NCBI RefSeq assembly: GCF_963678635.1
Contig: NC_087065.1
Coordinates: 35,861,888 to 35,925,887 of the forward strand
DNA: 64,000 nt
Origin: Symsagittifera roscoffensis
Taxonomy: Eukaryota; Xenacoelomorpha; Acoela; Convolutidae
Direction: 5' to 3'
Made by a program: the position numbers and the translations under genes. Below are positions 18,806 to 29,506 of the stretch, piece by piece. Position 1 is the first letter of the stretch, and every line of letters begins with the position of its first letter. The notes under the pieces were generated by a model. The model saw only the letters and a list, made by a program, of their open reading frames with translations. It ran no database searches and had not been told where the DNA came from.

Positions 18806-21426
18806 TTAATAGAATGATTTATTTGGTTCTTTATATTTTTGAGGTTTATTTTGATTGTCTTGCTGTTTTTGTCTACATTCAGAAATACTATGTCCGTATC
18901 GTCGGCAATAATTACACCATTTTTTGAAAGATGGTTTGCCTTTAAAGTTTGGGTGTTTTTCGTAAATATTGAGTATTTCAGTGATTTTTTCAACGAGATC
19001 TGTAGCTGATTCCTGTATATTGTTTATATTTGTGGAAGCTGTTTCAATTCTGTTAACGTATTGTAATTTCAGATTTTCCGTTTCTTCGAGTTTCATTGTG
19101 ATTTCTGCTTGTTCTAGTTTGTCTACTAGTTTTCGAAAATCTAAATCGGGTTCTCGAATTGACGAAGGATGGGATGCTCTCTTTTTTATTGCTATTTTCC
19201 TTAATTGTGGTGTTAAGGTCATCATTAAGATTTCTGTCATCTTTGTGTTTTTATAGTCATGTGTATTTAATGAATATGCTTTTCGAACTAGTGTTTCGAT
19301 TCGTACTGCTAATTGCTTGATGGTTTCGTTTGGTAATCTGCGAATTTCATTACATAAAACTCTTTGTTGTTGTTTGTTTCTTTCGGAGTCAAACATTTTT
19401 GAAAATTCTTGTGTAAATCTTTTCCAATTTGATTTTATTTCTATAGGCAATACTGAAAACCATTTTTGGGCTGCGCCATCTAGAGTTGTTTGTATTAACG
19501 CTGTGCGTCGATGTATCCAGTTTTGATGTAGTGGCGTATTAATTGGTTCAGGTCCTATATTTAAAATCAAATTTGCTGTGACTGCATTTAAATAGTCTTC
19601 TACAGAATATTCAGGGTCTGTTCCTGTGAATACCATTAAAGGTTTATTTGATGTTATTGATGATCCACCCATAAGGTATGGATTCATCGTCATTTGTAAT
19701 GATTCTGCTGCATTTGGCATTTGAGAAAAATTTGAAAGTTGATTTCTTGTTATTTCGTGTTGTTGAAGATAATATGGGAGTGGTATTTCATTTTGCATTT
19801 GTGCTGGTTGGTACGAGTTTGCAATCATTGGGTTTTGTTGCTGAATTGGTTGAAAAGATTTATTAATTGGGTTTTGTTGTTGAATTGGTTGTTGAATTTG
19901 TGTATCTATTGGTTGTGGAGAAAAAATTCTATGATATGTATGTGGTTTCTGTATTCCTTGTCCACGATATTCTTGATTATAGGGTGTAAATATATCTGGT
20001 TGTAAGAAATCATCATCTGAGGATAAGTAATCCATTTGATAAGATGTTTGTTTTTTATTTTTATTTTGTTGAAAAAATGGATAGTTTTCACTACGATCCT
20101 GTGGAGGATGTAAATTTGTTTGGAAATTTACTGAATTAGGTGGTGCCATTGGGTTATCCCAGTTTCGAGACCTTTTATAATTACTAAAAATTTTTCGTGG
20201 TTGATAATTTGTTTTTGATGGATGTGTGTAATTATAATTATGGTCTGCAAAGTTGTTTCTAGTGAACGTTTTGCGTGTTTTTGGCGGTATTGTCATGGGT
20301 CTGTATGTTTGGTAATCCATGTGTGAATATTTTGGAGCAACCGAAGGTTTAACGGTTGATTGTAATGTTACCTGTGTTTGTGAAGAATTTGTATTTCTTG
20401 GTGTTGTTAAGTTTGGACGTATTGGTGAAATACTTTGTTGTGTAGTTGTTGTGTGTACGATTTCTTCATTTATGAAGTGTGATGGTGTCTGGATATCTTG
20501 TTGAGTAAGATTCCTAGTTCCATTGAGGTTTTCATTGTGTATGACTGTAGAGTTTAAACTATTATTTTGCATATCGGGTAAAAGTGTATTATAGTTTAAT
20601 GGTGTTGCATCAATGGTTAATGGTATTACTCGTACATAATCTCTTACATAAGATATCGTACTTATTGCTTGACTTGAGATTGATTGTGGGAAGTTTATGA
20701 ATGCGGGATGAGACCATTCGGGGTCCCAAACATAGTCTGATTGTTCTGTGATGGCAGTATCATCGTTTGAGTTTTGGGGTCTAAAATTTTTTCTTGCTTG
20801 TGAAATTAAATCAATATTATGTGTGAAATAATCTATTATGAACCATGCCAAGATTTTTTGTAAGTCGTGTTTTGTATGTTGTGAAACTTCATCTTTCGTG
20901 AAATTTTCTTTAATTATATTTAGAAAACTAGAGAGTAGTGTGATTTCATGTCGTACTCTTATATGTTTAGATGTTTCTGTCGGTGAGACATTTGGTATCT
21001 GGATTTCGTTTTCTAATATCGAGATATAACTATATATTATCGCAAAAACTTCATTGGTGAATATGGAGTTTGCTCTTTGTGAGTTATGATATTGGATGCT
21101 TTTTATATATTCTGAGAATACTTTTGAGAATTCTAAATCAAGGTCGTCTGTTTGAATTATATATTTACTGTGATTCTGGTTTGGTGAGCTGAATTCTATG
21201 GAGTAGATTCCGTATTGTGATCTTTTAGATAGTGATCGATAATTTGTCTTTTGATTTTTACATCTGGGAACTCTGTTTTACATGGACTGATTCCGGGTTC
21301 AAACAAATTTAAGAGTAAATTTTTGCAGAATATATGCTGTCCTCTATCAGTGGTTGCATCTACGATAAAGGGGAAAATATCATCATCATCTGGACTTTCT
21401 TCACCTGGGGTGTGCGTTGAGCTCAT
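18806..21426 (-). CDS. gag: gag: capsid/nucleocapsid polyprotein, N-terminus in a shifted frame
   Basis: The main frame is open from 21,277 to the TAA at 18,808-18,806 (823 codons) but has no good ATG near its start. An ATG-initiated 76-codon frame (21,426-21,196, acidic start MSSTHTPGEESPDDDD) overlaps it by 82 bases and would join by a -1 shift. No canonical slippery heptamer is seen there, so a one-base indel is as likely as programmed frameshifting. The second half contains a retrotransposon capsid-like helical region (AAQKWFSVLP, WKRFTQEFSKMF) and a CX2CX4HX4C zinc knuckle (CNYCRRYGHSISEC, 18,916-18,875). The middle is Gln/Asn/Pro-rich. The stop context is TAT TAA TAC ATG, in frame with pol. 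Confidence 0.85.
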
Positions 21427-21535
21427 TTTTTCGTTCGATGACTGTTAATATGTAATTATTAATGTGTCTAATTGGTTGATTCCAATTGTATAAATGTACT
21501 GGTTTGTGTTTATACTGCTTTTTTATTCTTCTTTT

Positions 21536-21868
21536 TCATCTTTTTGATGAATTTGAAGTTGTTTCTGAGTCAGAGAAATATAATTGATCGTGAATTGGGC
21601 AATTTTTATCTATTGATTCTTTTAGTTTATAAAGTTCGTCTAAACTGTTGGTTTCTGATTCTGAAAATGCGTTTCGATTTTTTGAAAATCTTTTTCGTGT
21701 TATTTGTCTTTGTTTAGTTATTATTTTTCTCTTTAATGTTTGTCGTTTTGTTCTAATGTATCCAACTGTTTGTGTATGAGGTGTGATTACAAGGTCGTAT
21801 TTTTTGTTATTTATTTCACAATTGTGTAAAACGATTGTTTGTTTATTTCCTAGGTTTTTAAATGACAT
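21536..21868 (-). CDS. ORF110: small basic accessory ORF upstream of gag
   Basis: 110 codons, ATG-initiated, 109 bases upstream of the gag ATG. The middle is strongly basic (RTKRQTLKRKIITKQRQITR), and the C-terminal third is acidic and Ser-rich (YFSDSETTSNSSKR). Such a basic region could bind RNA or act as a nuclear signal, but no family is recognised. Being the first sizeable ORF after the leader, it may be an early regulatory product; that is inference. Confidence 0.5.
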   Translation of the reverse strand: MSFKNLGNKQTIVLHNCEINNKKYDLVITPHTQTVGYIRTKRQTLKRKIITKQRQITRKRFSKNRNAFSESETNSLDELYKLKESIDKNCPIHDQLYFSDSETTSNSSKR

Positions 21869-23096
21869 AAGGTTTAGGATGACGGATGCAAAAGGTTGTT
21901 AAATGATTTCTATTTGCTTAAACTGTTAGTCCTTACGATTTTTTTGTTAGCCTAACCTGGGTCTATTTGTTCAGGGTTGGGGAGAAAAGTATATCGATTC
22001 CGAAGAATGATTTTATACTTTCTCGTGGCTAGTATAAGCTAAGGTGTTAACTTACTTAATCTTACTTAAGGGTAGTGATTGTGTTCAGGGTTGGAGAATA
22101 GTAAATCGATCCACAGGGTTCAGGTATAATTAGAACGCGAGTAGTTCGTTAGATACTATTTTAAACTTACTAAGTCTAAGATTTATCCTGGGTCTGGTAA
22201 GAGGGGGGATCAAGTGAAGGATGAATAACCGAAGTTCTTCACTGTTTATCCTAATTTGAATGATTAGTTTTGTTCAAAAATTTCTATTAGTCCTGGGTTT
22301 TTAGAAAGGGTTGGATAGTGAATCGACGTTTGAGGTCGTTAGACACTCGTTTAGTGGGTGGGGGAGAACAAAGTTGTTCTTTTTGATCCAAGGATAGGCC
22401 TTGATGATCAAGTTTTAAATTTAATTAAATAGAAAATGATATAAGATCCAAGGATAAGCCTTGATGATCTGATTTTAAAATTAAGTGAATTTAAGTTTAA
22501 AATGTTTTAAATTTGTGTAAAGAATAGATTTAGTATTTTTATGATATTAGTGAGCTTATGATTGCTGTTATGTTTAGGCGATGAAGCTGGAACAACAGGA
22601 TGATTTATAATTACTAATCATTTATTGTCATGCTACTAATTTTTATTTTGATTTTTCAATAAATATTTTTCAAACATGTTTTGTATATTACTGCAGAATT
22701 TTGGAAAACGATCTGAGATCTTTTTATCAATCGTTATTGTATATTAATAATTTTGTTTAGCGCCTGAAATGATCATGAAGATTGACTTCAAGATTTTATG
22801 TTTGCAAATGAAAATCTAAATTCATTGCTAGTAGTATTCTAAATACAAAAGTTTGTTCTGGCTTTTGCCGAACTATCATATAACTATATGGTAAGTTTCT
22901 GCTTTGTCGTATGTCGTCTCTGGTTCGAGGTCTTCTTCCAATTCCGGGTAGTTCTGTTATCGTTCGGAATATTGGCTCTGATCTATTGAGTCGTAGAGAC
23001 ATTTCGATTAAATTATTGTCGTATAACATTTTGTAAATGTTTTGTCTAAATTCTAATCTATTATTGGTTAATGCTAAGCTATTAAGGTCTTGTTCG
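21869..23096 (-). other. Long leader with internal repeats and donor-like motifs
   Basis: A 1.2-kb leader between PBS and ORF110. Two copies of GATCCAAGGAT(A/G)(A/G)GCCTTGATGATC lie 60 bases apart (22,385 and 22,445). Three diverged copies of a GTTGG...ATCGAT block lie near 21,976, 22,091 and 22,308. Minus-strand GTAAGT/GTAAGA motifs occur near 22,050-22,065 and 22,170 and could be splice donors for subgenomic mRNAs. Leaders of this kind often contain packaging signals; that role is inferred. Confidence 0.5.
22796..23029 (-). CDS. Leader ORF, 77 codons
   Basis: ATG-initiated small ORF just downstream of the PBS, mildly basic with an Arg-rich centre (GIGRRPRTRDDIRQSR). No family recognised. 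It could act as an upstream ORF or a first coding exon for the ATG-less ORFs; both are speculative. Confidence 0.3.
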   Translation of the reverse strand: MLYDNNLIEMSLRLNRSEPIFRTITELPGIGRRPRTRDDIRQSRNLPYSYMIVRQKPEQTFVFRILLAMNLDFHLQT

Positions 23097-23099
23097 AGA

Positions 23100-23114
23100 C
23101 TTATGGTCGCACCA
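23100..23114 (-). promoter_or_regulatory. tRNA primer-binding site
   Basis: Two bases inside the 5' LTR, the minus strand reads TGGTGCGACCATAAG. Its complement ends ...GGTCGCACCA, a plausible mature tRNA 3' end with CCA. The isoacceptor was not identified with certainty; an arginine-type acceptor is a guess. Confidence 0.75.
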
Positions 23115-23116
23115 GA

Positions 23117-23526
23117 TGAGTTATTATCGATGGGTATAACTCATAGAGTAATTTCGGATAGGGTACACCGTCTGCTCGTCACGCTATCTTATTTTCGGCC
23201 GGATAGATTCGTGCAACTTCTTAGTCTAATACCGATCCTAATCTTACTCTTATACTATCTAGTCTCAGGTTGTTTAACTAGTCTCTGCTAGGCTCAATAG
23301 ATCTAGGGTATACTGGTTTATTGCGGCTGCTGAAGTACTCGGGAGAGTTCAACTAATTTCTAAGTTAAATTCAAATCTCTCTGGTGCTGAAATTACAAGT
23401 AATTTCAGCACTTACAAATAAGTGGATTGTTAGTTAGATGGATCATGATTGGTTAATATTAAATACTTTACATTGGTAAAATATCTAATTTATCCAATCA
23501 TAAAATGTAGTTTAGATCAGGTTCCA
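23117..23526 (-). repeat. 5' LTR
   Basis: 410 bp, identical to 4,662-5,071 apart from G at 23,425. In element orientation it drives transcription toward lower coordinates. AATAAA lies at 23,322-23,317, and a palindrome at 23,384-23,411. Confidence 0.95.
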
Positions 23527-23530
23527 CTTG
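23527..23530. repeat. Target-site duplication CTTG (right)
   Basis: Matches 4,658-4,661 exactly. Confidence 0.9.
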
Positions 23531-24137
23531 AACGAAGCAGCCACACTGGTAATTTTAGCAGAAAGATCAACATGCGTTGCATTGGATTCTTCATTGTTAT
23601 CATAAATAACTATCGCGGCTGCTTCATTTCTGTTTTCACTAACTAGATCTTTAGTCGCTTTGTTTTTTTGACCGACATCTGGCGCGAAAGATACGATTCT
23701 GACAATTCTTATTCAGTTAGCAAGGAGTCATTGATTATCTCATCAAACTCCCTCATTTTTGTATCTTCAATTCATTCTGTTCTCCACTCCCTTTCCAAGA
23801 GAGTTTCCAAGTGAGGATTTTGGCCATTAGCCGAAAAGCGATCAAATTTCATTTCCAAGCATTGATTGAATGATTTAATGAGAGGAAATTTATCGACAAC
23901 AGGTTTAAGCTGATCCAGTCCTGGGATGTCTAAGACCCAGTATTTGACATTTGTGGGTGCAAAAATAGTCTGCACAGGTTGTTCTTTGTCTATTTCTTCA
24001 GCTCTTGTCCGTCTCCTGAACTTAATTTGCATCAATAACCTCGACATTTCTTTTCGATCGCAATATGTACTGCCAGGGAGATTCTCTGTTTTAAAAAGAC
24101 ACCTACCCCGGGTTCGAGTTTGATCGTTTTGCAACAA
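23531..24137 (-). pseudogene. Decayed coding remnant, right half of the insertion site
   Basis: Minus-strand open frames at 24,137-23,772 (121 codons, for example VLDIPGLDQLKPVVDKFPL) and, in another frame, 23,712-23,531 (about 60 codons, with VIYDNNEESNATHVDLS). The latter continues in frame across the retroelement insertion into 4,657-4,499. Codon-like composition suggests a real former coding sequence, now with stops and a frame change. Family unknown; transposon origin is likely given the surroundings. Confidence 0.4.
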
Positions 24138-24739
24138 AACAAGACACGTAACAAGACTTTTTTCTCAATTCGAAATTTTTTTTATAAAAACTGAAAACGA
24201 AAAAAACGGAAGATATTATAGTGTTTATAATTTGCATATAATGTGTATATAATCGGTATAAAATCTGTATAAAATATACATTGCAATCGATCAAAATCGA
24301 TTTGATAGTACAAAAAATCCATTATTTTTTGCATAAAAAAACTAGATAGCTGAACTATAGATTGTACAAGCGATAATTAATTGCAATCTTAGTTTTGCCG
24401 ATACGGGTATTCCCCCTTACTGTACAGAGTAACGACTTGCCATAAATAGCTATTTCAACGGTTAAACATATGAGAATTGTGTAGATAGTAACGAATCTCA
24501 CCCTTTTGCAAAAGAAGGAAATGTTTAAAGAGACCAATATCTACAGTGTGCAAGCCTTTTGATACGGTTCATTTTTGGGAAAGTTTCTAGAGCACAAATA
24601 AAGATGCTTCTTGAGCTCAAGTTTTCTAATGCGTATATTCATTTTTCGTTCATTTCATGTTAGAAAAAAAAGCTAGAAAAAAGCTAGCTATTTGAAATAT
24701 TTATTGCGCACACCATATCTTTTTAATTCATATATATTA
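24138..24739. other. AT-rich DNA, no gene seen
   Basis: No coding or repeat structure recognised; short AT-rich microrepeats such as TATAAT/GTATAA around 24,215-24,280. Confidence 0.5.
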
Positions 24740-25189
24740 ACAAGACTGCTCGTATCAGGGCAAAGCCCTGATTTTTCCGACTGCCTTTTCAGGTTTATCG
24801 AGCAGTAGTAACATTAAAAAATAAATGTTTAAAAGAATAGATTTTGCTCATTGCAACAAAACAATTATGGCAAATAAGTTTCTCTCAACCAATTTGGAAC
24901 GATTTAAATGACGGATTAAATCTCCGTTTACGCGTTAATAGCGCGAAATTTATCGCGCGTTAATTGTCCCAAATTGACCAAAATGGCAATCTTTAAACCC
25001 CCATAACTTTACGAAAAATGGTCACAGGTGAAATATCTTTTCACATTTAAGCTCAGGACAACAATACCTTTTGAATGATATAAAAAATTCTGTCAAAAAT
25101 GGCTAGTTAAAAAGTCGAAATTTTCTGAAGAAAAAAAACCCACCCGGAGCACAAATATTCCGTCACTTTCGTATCGAAAGTCGGAACAA
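24740..25189 (+). repeat. Two-hairpin repeat, copy C
   Basis: Starts ACAAGACTGCTCGTATCAGG and ends GTCGGAACAA with both terminal hairpins. An internal deletion removes about 70 bases after the left end compared with copy A. Confidence 0.8.
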
Positions 25190-25250
25190 CAAGACTGCTC
25201 CTCGTATCCGGGCGAAGTCCCCCTGAATGTTTCGACTGCCCATTAGTTGG
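25190..25250 (+). repeat. Two-hairpin repeat, left-end fragment in tandem with C
   Basis: Begins directly at the right end of copy C (GGAACAACAAGACTGCTC) and continues with a diverged left hairpin, then loses similarity. This is a second instance of head-to-tail joining in the window. Confidence 0.65.
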
Positions 25251-27569
25251 TCTTGAGTACTTTTTGGTGCAGAAGATTTTGACAAACTACGATTTTTACG
25301 CTGATAAAATCAAATTATAAGTGTTAAAATTTGATTCGTGTATGGAATTATTGATTCGTGAAGACCAATTGCCTCAATTCAAGCGGGAACGATTATAAGT
25401 ACGGATAGTTTGCAGCGCATGAACAATTCGTGTTATGAAAAAGTTTTCCAGAAGCGTTTGCCAAAGATTTCCGAATCGATAGCCATTAGCTGTCAGCTTT
25501 TATAAAATCAGTATGATTAAACAAAACACAAAGCATTTATATTCCTCACTTTTTTGGAAAGTCGGAACAACAAAAAAAGGAAGTCGGAACAATAATAAGG
25601 GAAGAATTTATAAACTCTTCACCAATTTCTAAGCAAATTTATTTGAAGAGACTAAAAGGCAGTCGCAGCAAATATTTCAGACAATTCAGTAAAAAAAACA
25701 GCCGATATGAAATTCAGCCAATAAAATTTGATAGCCGCAATCAGGCTAACATGAAGCGATCGTGCGAACAGAGGATAGGACTCTATGAAGCTTATAGCCG
25801 TTTTAGAGCCGCGTCTCGCCTTAAAAACGCATTGGAAAATGGCCTGAAACGTGTTTATTTTGTCTTTCACAAATAATATAGCAAAAAGATCAAACTTTTA
25901 AATTTTAACAAAAGTTTTCGAAGTTGATTTGTTTAAAATTTGAAATTACCAGGCATTGATCAGGGCATACATAAACATGCCATACAAAAGAAAGAGGAGT
26001 TTTTAGCGTTTTTGAAAAAAAAAATTATCAGGCGAAAAGGAAAAAAAATCAATATTAGTGTATCCAGGACTACGTTATGCACACAAAAAAAATGTTTGGG
26101 GCAAATTTCAAAATTACTTCACCATCAAAAAAATGCTACTCATAGATTTTTCATTTATGGAAATTGTATGATTAGCATTTTTTGAGAATTTTTTTTATTC
26201 AGTACGATACATCGAATTTTATGCCAAAATAAGAAAAAAAAGTCTTCGAAAAATCGATGACGCTAATTTAGCAAAATGTATGAAATCTGTATGAGTAGTA
26301 TTTTTTCAAATACTTAGTTTATGGAATTGCATGATTAGCATTTTTGGTCTATGGAGGTCAACCCGGGTATCTTCTCAAGATTTCGCCATGCTGGCAAAAT
26401 TGAAAAGGGCAAGATTAGAGTAGCAAATAATAGGAAACAATCTCAAAGAAACGTACCAGATCGTGATCCCTAAATTCATTTGAGCTTGAGTTTGCTAAAA
26501 CAAAACTACTTGTATAAAACCTTGTTATGGTTCAAATTTCGCATAAAAAGACTGAATAGCTACGTATTAAAAAAGCAACAATTCTTTCTGGACCCAAAAA
26601 TTGTCGCAATTTTAACCAAATTGACAATTTCTAAGTTATGGATGCACTTTTTTCAAAAACTTTTTTTCTCCAATTTTAACGCGGTAACAATTATACAATG
26701 ATTTGCAAATTCCATCAAAAACAGGAATGCAGAAAGCCAAAACTGGCTGGAAAAAAATCAACCTCGATTAATGTTGAACATATCCTCATAACTTGGTAGA
26801 ATAATTGTAAAATGTACGGTTTTTAGTCCTGCAGCTATTGATAAAAAAGCTGAAATCCGTTTTTCGCTCAGGTTTCTGCAATTTTGCAACTGTTTTTCTT
26901 TTAAAAGCAACGACCGAAAGAAGCCGACATACCTGACAATTTATAGGAATTTAAACTGCCAACTGTTGCAAAAGAGATAACCTGCAAAAGACACAGAAAC
27001 CACAAAGTATTCTTTAGATGAAAGTGCATGTCTTCATGAGTTAGAACTGCTTATCGTTTTAAAATTATTGCGTGTTACTAACAGAAAATTAAAAATCGGT
27101 CGGAACCAAATCCGCGGCAAACAACCTGGTTTTATTTCTGTTTTCCATTTTTTGAGCAGCATGATAACTGTGATAACTTTGTGATAAATAAGTCAGTCGA
27201 AATTAACGGAAGTAAATTAAACTTTAGAAAAAAATTCTATTTGAAAAACGTTCTTCTGATAATGGCTTCAGCGGCCAGCGAGGTAATTTTTCTAGACGTG
27301 GATGAACTGCTGACAAAAAAATTCCGAGCTCAACTTGTATTTGAATGACCATTTTATTAAATTCTCTCTTGTGGCAAGCGAGAAAAAAAACAAACTTGAG
27401 GCCTGCCTGTTTCAAAAACGAACGCACAAAATTAACATTAGTTTTCTGGGGCGCTTCTCGGGTCGAGGTGCTCGACTTATGTTTCGACTTTGAAAAGGTC
27501 GGAACAAAAAACTGGTTTTTTAAATTTGAAGTACAAATTTGAAGTACAGATTTACAGATCACCATACAA
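25251..27569. other. Degenerate repeat-rich DNA, no gene seen
   Basis: Contains stray right-end motifs of the two-hairpin family (AAGTCGGAACAA near 25,560-25,595; GGTCGGAACAA near 27,500). Also present is a scrap related to the right arm of the foldback element at 47-48.5 kb (26,160-26,376, with GATTAGCATTTTT and GGTCAACCCGGGTA). The open frames at 25,643-25,876 and 25,940-26,185 have no recognisable features. Confidence 0.5.
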
Positions 27570-27721
27570 AGTTATTTAAATAAATTTGATGAACATATCT
27601 TAAAGGTCACTTTGTTGAAGTCAAATTTATTACTCATTAGTGCGGAACAAATCATGCTATTATTAAAAGATTTTACTGCATTTTTCTTTATTTCATGTGA
27701 GACAATTCATGTCATGAATAT
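27570..27721 (-). repeat. BEL/Pao 3' LTR
   Basis: Shares roughly 140 nearly identical bases with 30,746-30,893 (core GATGAACATATCTTAAAGG ... GTCATGAATA). Exact ends are uncertain because the TG/CA termini are not clear. Confidence 0.7.
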
Positions 27722-27849
27722 CCTCGGGGGAGGGAGATCTTATTTGGAACCGAAAGGGAAGGAGTTGAGCCAAGTTTTTTTGTTGTTGTTGTTGTAAAAC
27801 AATTAAAGTGGTCTTAAATCTTCTTTTTTGGGGTTACGAGGGCAAGTTT

Positions 27850-28085
27850 CACCGCTGGTCTCGTTAAAGTACCTAGGGCTGTTTTCAGTTTACACGAGCG
27901 CGCGATGCCATACGAGCCGGTAAAAACTTCTAACACTCGACCCAGTGGTCAGATGCCTCGTGGTGTAAAGTCCTCAAGTATCCACACGAGGTCATCTTTT
28001 TCGAGTGGTTCCTCGGGTTGCGTCCATTTAGTCCTTCTGATGAGAGTCGGAGCGTACTCTTTAAGTAGACGCCTCCAGAAGCTGT
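27850..28085 (-). pseudogene. BEL/Pao integrase C-terminal (DUF5641-like) remnant
   Basis: The minus-strand frame shows the DUF5641 pattern: FWRRLLKEYAPTL, then RTKWTQP, DDLVWI, PRG and PLGRVLEVFTGSYG. A TGA at 27,951-27,949 stands where the family has Trp. Directly upstream it fuses with gag at about 28,085, marking the deletion junction. Confidence 0.75.
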
Positions 28086-29506
28086 CAAGTCTTTGAGTGT
28101 AGCATAATCGAGATCGTGCAGCACGCAGTGTTCTTCCCACTTCATTAGTAGACTTACTGGGAGTTTTGATCGAATAAGTCGGGTCAGGTTACTAGAATTT
28201 AGATCAGCGGTGTAGCCGTTGAGTTCGAAATTGTGGATTAGTTTCCGTAGGAAAGCAGCGTATCTTATAAAGCCCTGTGGTTCGCTTAGTATCAATTTGT
28301 CAAACTTTTCAAGTTCCCTGATGAACGCTGACACCACATATTTTGGGTTACCGTATCTACGCACTATTTCAAGTATTGCCTGTTCATATTGAGAAGAATT
28401 GGTTCCGTAGCTTTCTATTAGAGATTTAGCATTATCAGTGCATAATGACTGCAAGTAAGTTATTTTTTCAACCGGGCTTAGGCGTGGGTTGTTGCCAATT
28501 GCAGTCTGGAAGAGTTCGAACCAGTTGTTCCACTCCAGTGGGTTGCCGTTAAACTTTTGTAGTTTTATATCTGGTAATTTGAATCCTTTCAAACTGTAGT
28601 TGATGGCAGTGGTCGGATGACTGGTAGTGTGGTTGATGACTTGTCTTTGTTCATTATCGAAAAGGCTGTTGCGTTGTTGCTCGTGTGATTGTAGGATAGT
28701 CCTATGATGGTCGTTGAATTGGTTGGTAACGAACTGTTCAGATGTAGTAGCAGGACTATTTGCAATTGAAGTTGTTAGCAGACCATATCGGTTATTGCCA
28801 GTTGACATCTTGGCTTCGTGTCTTGAGTTGTCGTTCCAAATGTGATTTTCATTGGAAACTGGTGGAGGCGAGAAGTTGTATCGTAGAGGAGCACGAAATT
28901 TGAAAGTACATGGGTTTGCAGACGGTGAGACTGATCTGAAATCAGTTGTAGAAGTAGTGTTGACACCATTGATTGTCTGATCCATAGCTCTGTTGGTTCC
29001 CAGTAGAGGTGGGAAACTGTAGCATTGGGGAGCGTCTAAGTCGAATGAACCCAAGCCGTAGGTGGATGTGTAAGTTGAGAAGTACTGATGAAGTTGTTGG
29101 CCAAGCTTTCAGTAGTATTTGAGCTTCTTACTGGTACACTGGCTGTTGCAGATGTGCCTTGCACTCTAAGTGGGCTGTTTGACCTTGTGGAAACTGAACC
29201 ATCGTTTGTTAAGACGTTTTCGTATTTTCTAACATTGATTAGTAGGTCGCACTTTCGTTTTCGTAGCGTTGAAGCAGTGTTGAGGCAGTCTTGTGCTTCC
29301 TGAGTAGAAAACGCGGCTAAGTCGTCTGCGAGCGTATCAAGCAGGTCAAAACAAGTGGTTATCTCCTGAAAATTGAGTTTAACGTACTCGATTTTGCTTG
29401 AGTTGGCTATTTGCCGCGTTACTTCTTCCTCAAGCTCCTCGAAAGTACTGTAGTGGCGTCTCCATTGATTGAGTAGCTGTTGTAAGTTTGGCTTCGTTGG
29501 AGCCAT
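28085..29506 (-). pseudogene. gag: BEL/Pao gag (DUF1759-like)
   Basis: Two overlapping frames form gag: 29,506-29,036 (156 codons, helical N-terminal part) and 29,054 to the junction near 28,085. They need a frame change around 29,040-29,050. The second contains the DUF1759 signature of BEL/Pao gag (LPDIKLQKFNGNPLEWNNWF, then KITYLQSL and later RRYGNP). The zinc knuckle expected at the gag end is absent because the deletion starts before it. Confidence 0.75.

Larger units (their letters stand above)
4662..23526 (-). mobile_element. Giant young Ty3/gypsy-type env-bearing LTR retroelement, 18.9 kb
   Basis: Complete provirus-like insertion on the minus strand: LTRs 4,662-5,071 and 23,117-23,526, TSD CTTG, PBS at 23,114. 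Gene order along the element is leader, ORF110, gag, pol (protease, RT, RNase H, integrase), small ORFs, ORF377, env, ORF602. RNase H ahead of integrase and the GPY/F module after integrase place it in the Ty3/gypsy (Metaviridae) group. The LTRs differ only at 4,970/23,425, so insertion is recent. Known env-bearing gypsy elements are usually well under 12 kb; the extra length here is accessory ORFs and long leader and 3' regions. The coding strand is rich in A and C and poor in G, so the printed strand looks G/T-rich throughout the element. This copy has in-frame TGA codons in integrase and env and frame breaks in gag, the pol tail and env. Confidence 0.95.

Noticed and set aside
15045-20505. 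Many plus-strand open frames across the retroelement interior
   Set aside because: They lie opposite the gag and pol coding strand, are rich in Cys/Phe/Leu as expected from reading A/C-rich codons backwards, and have no domains.
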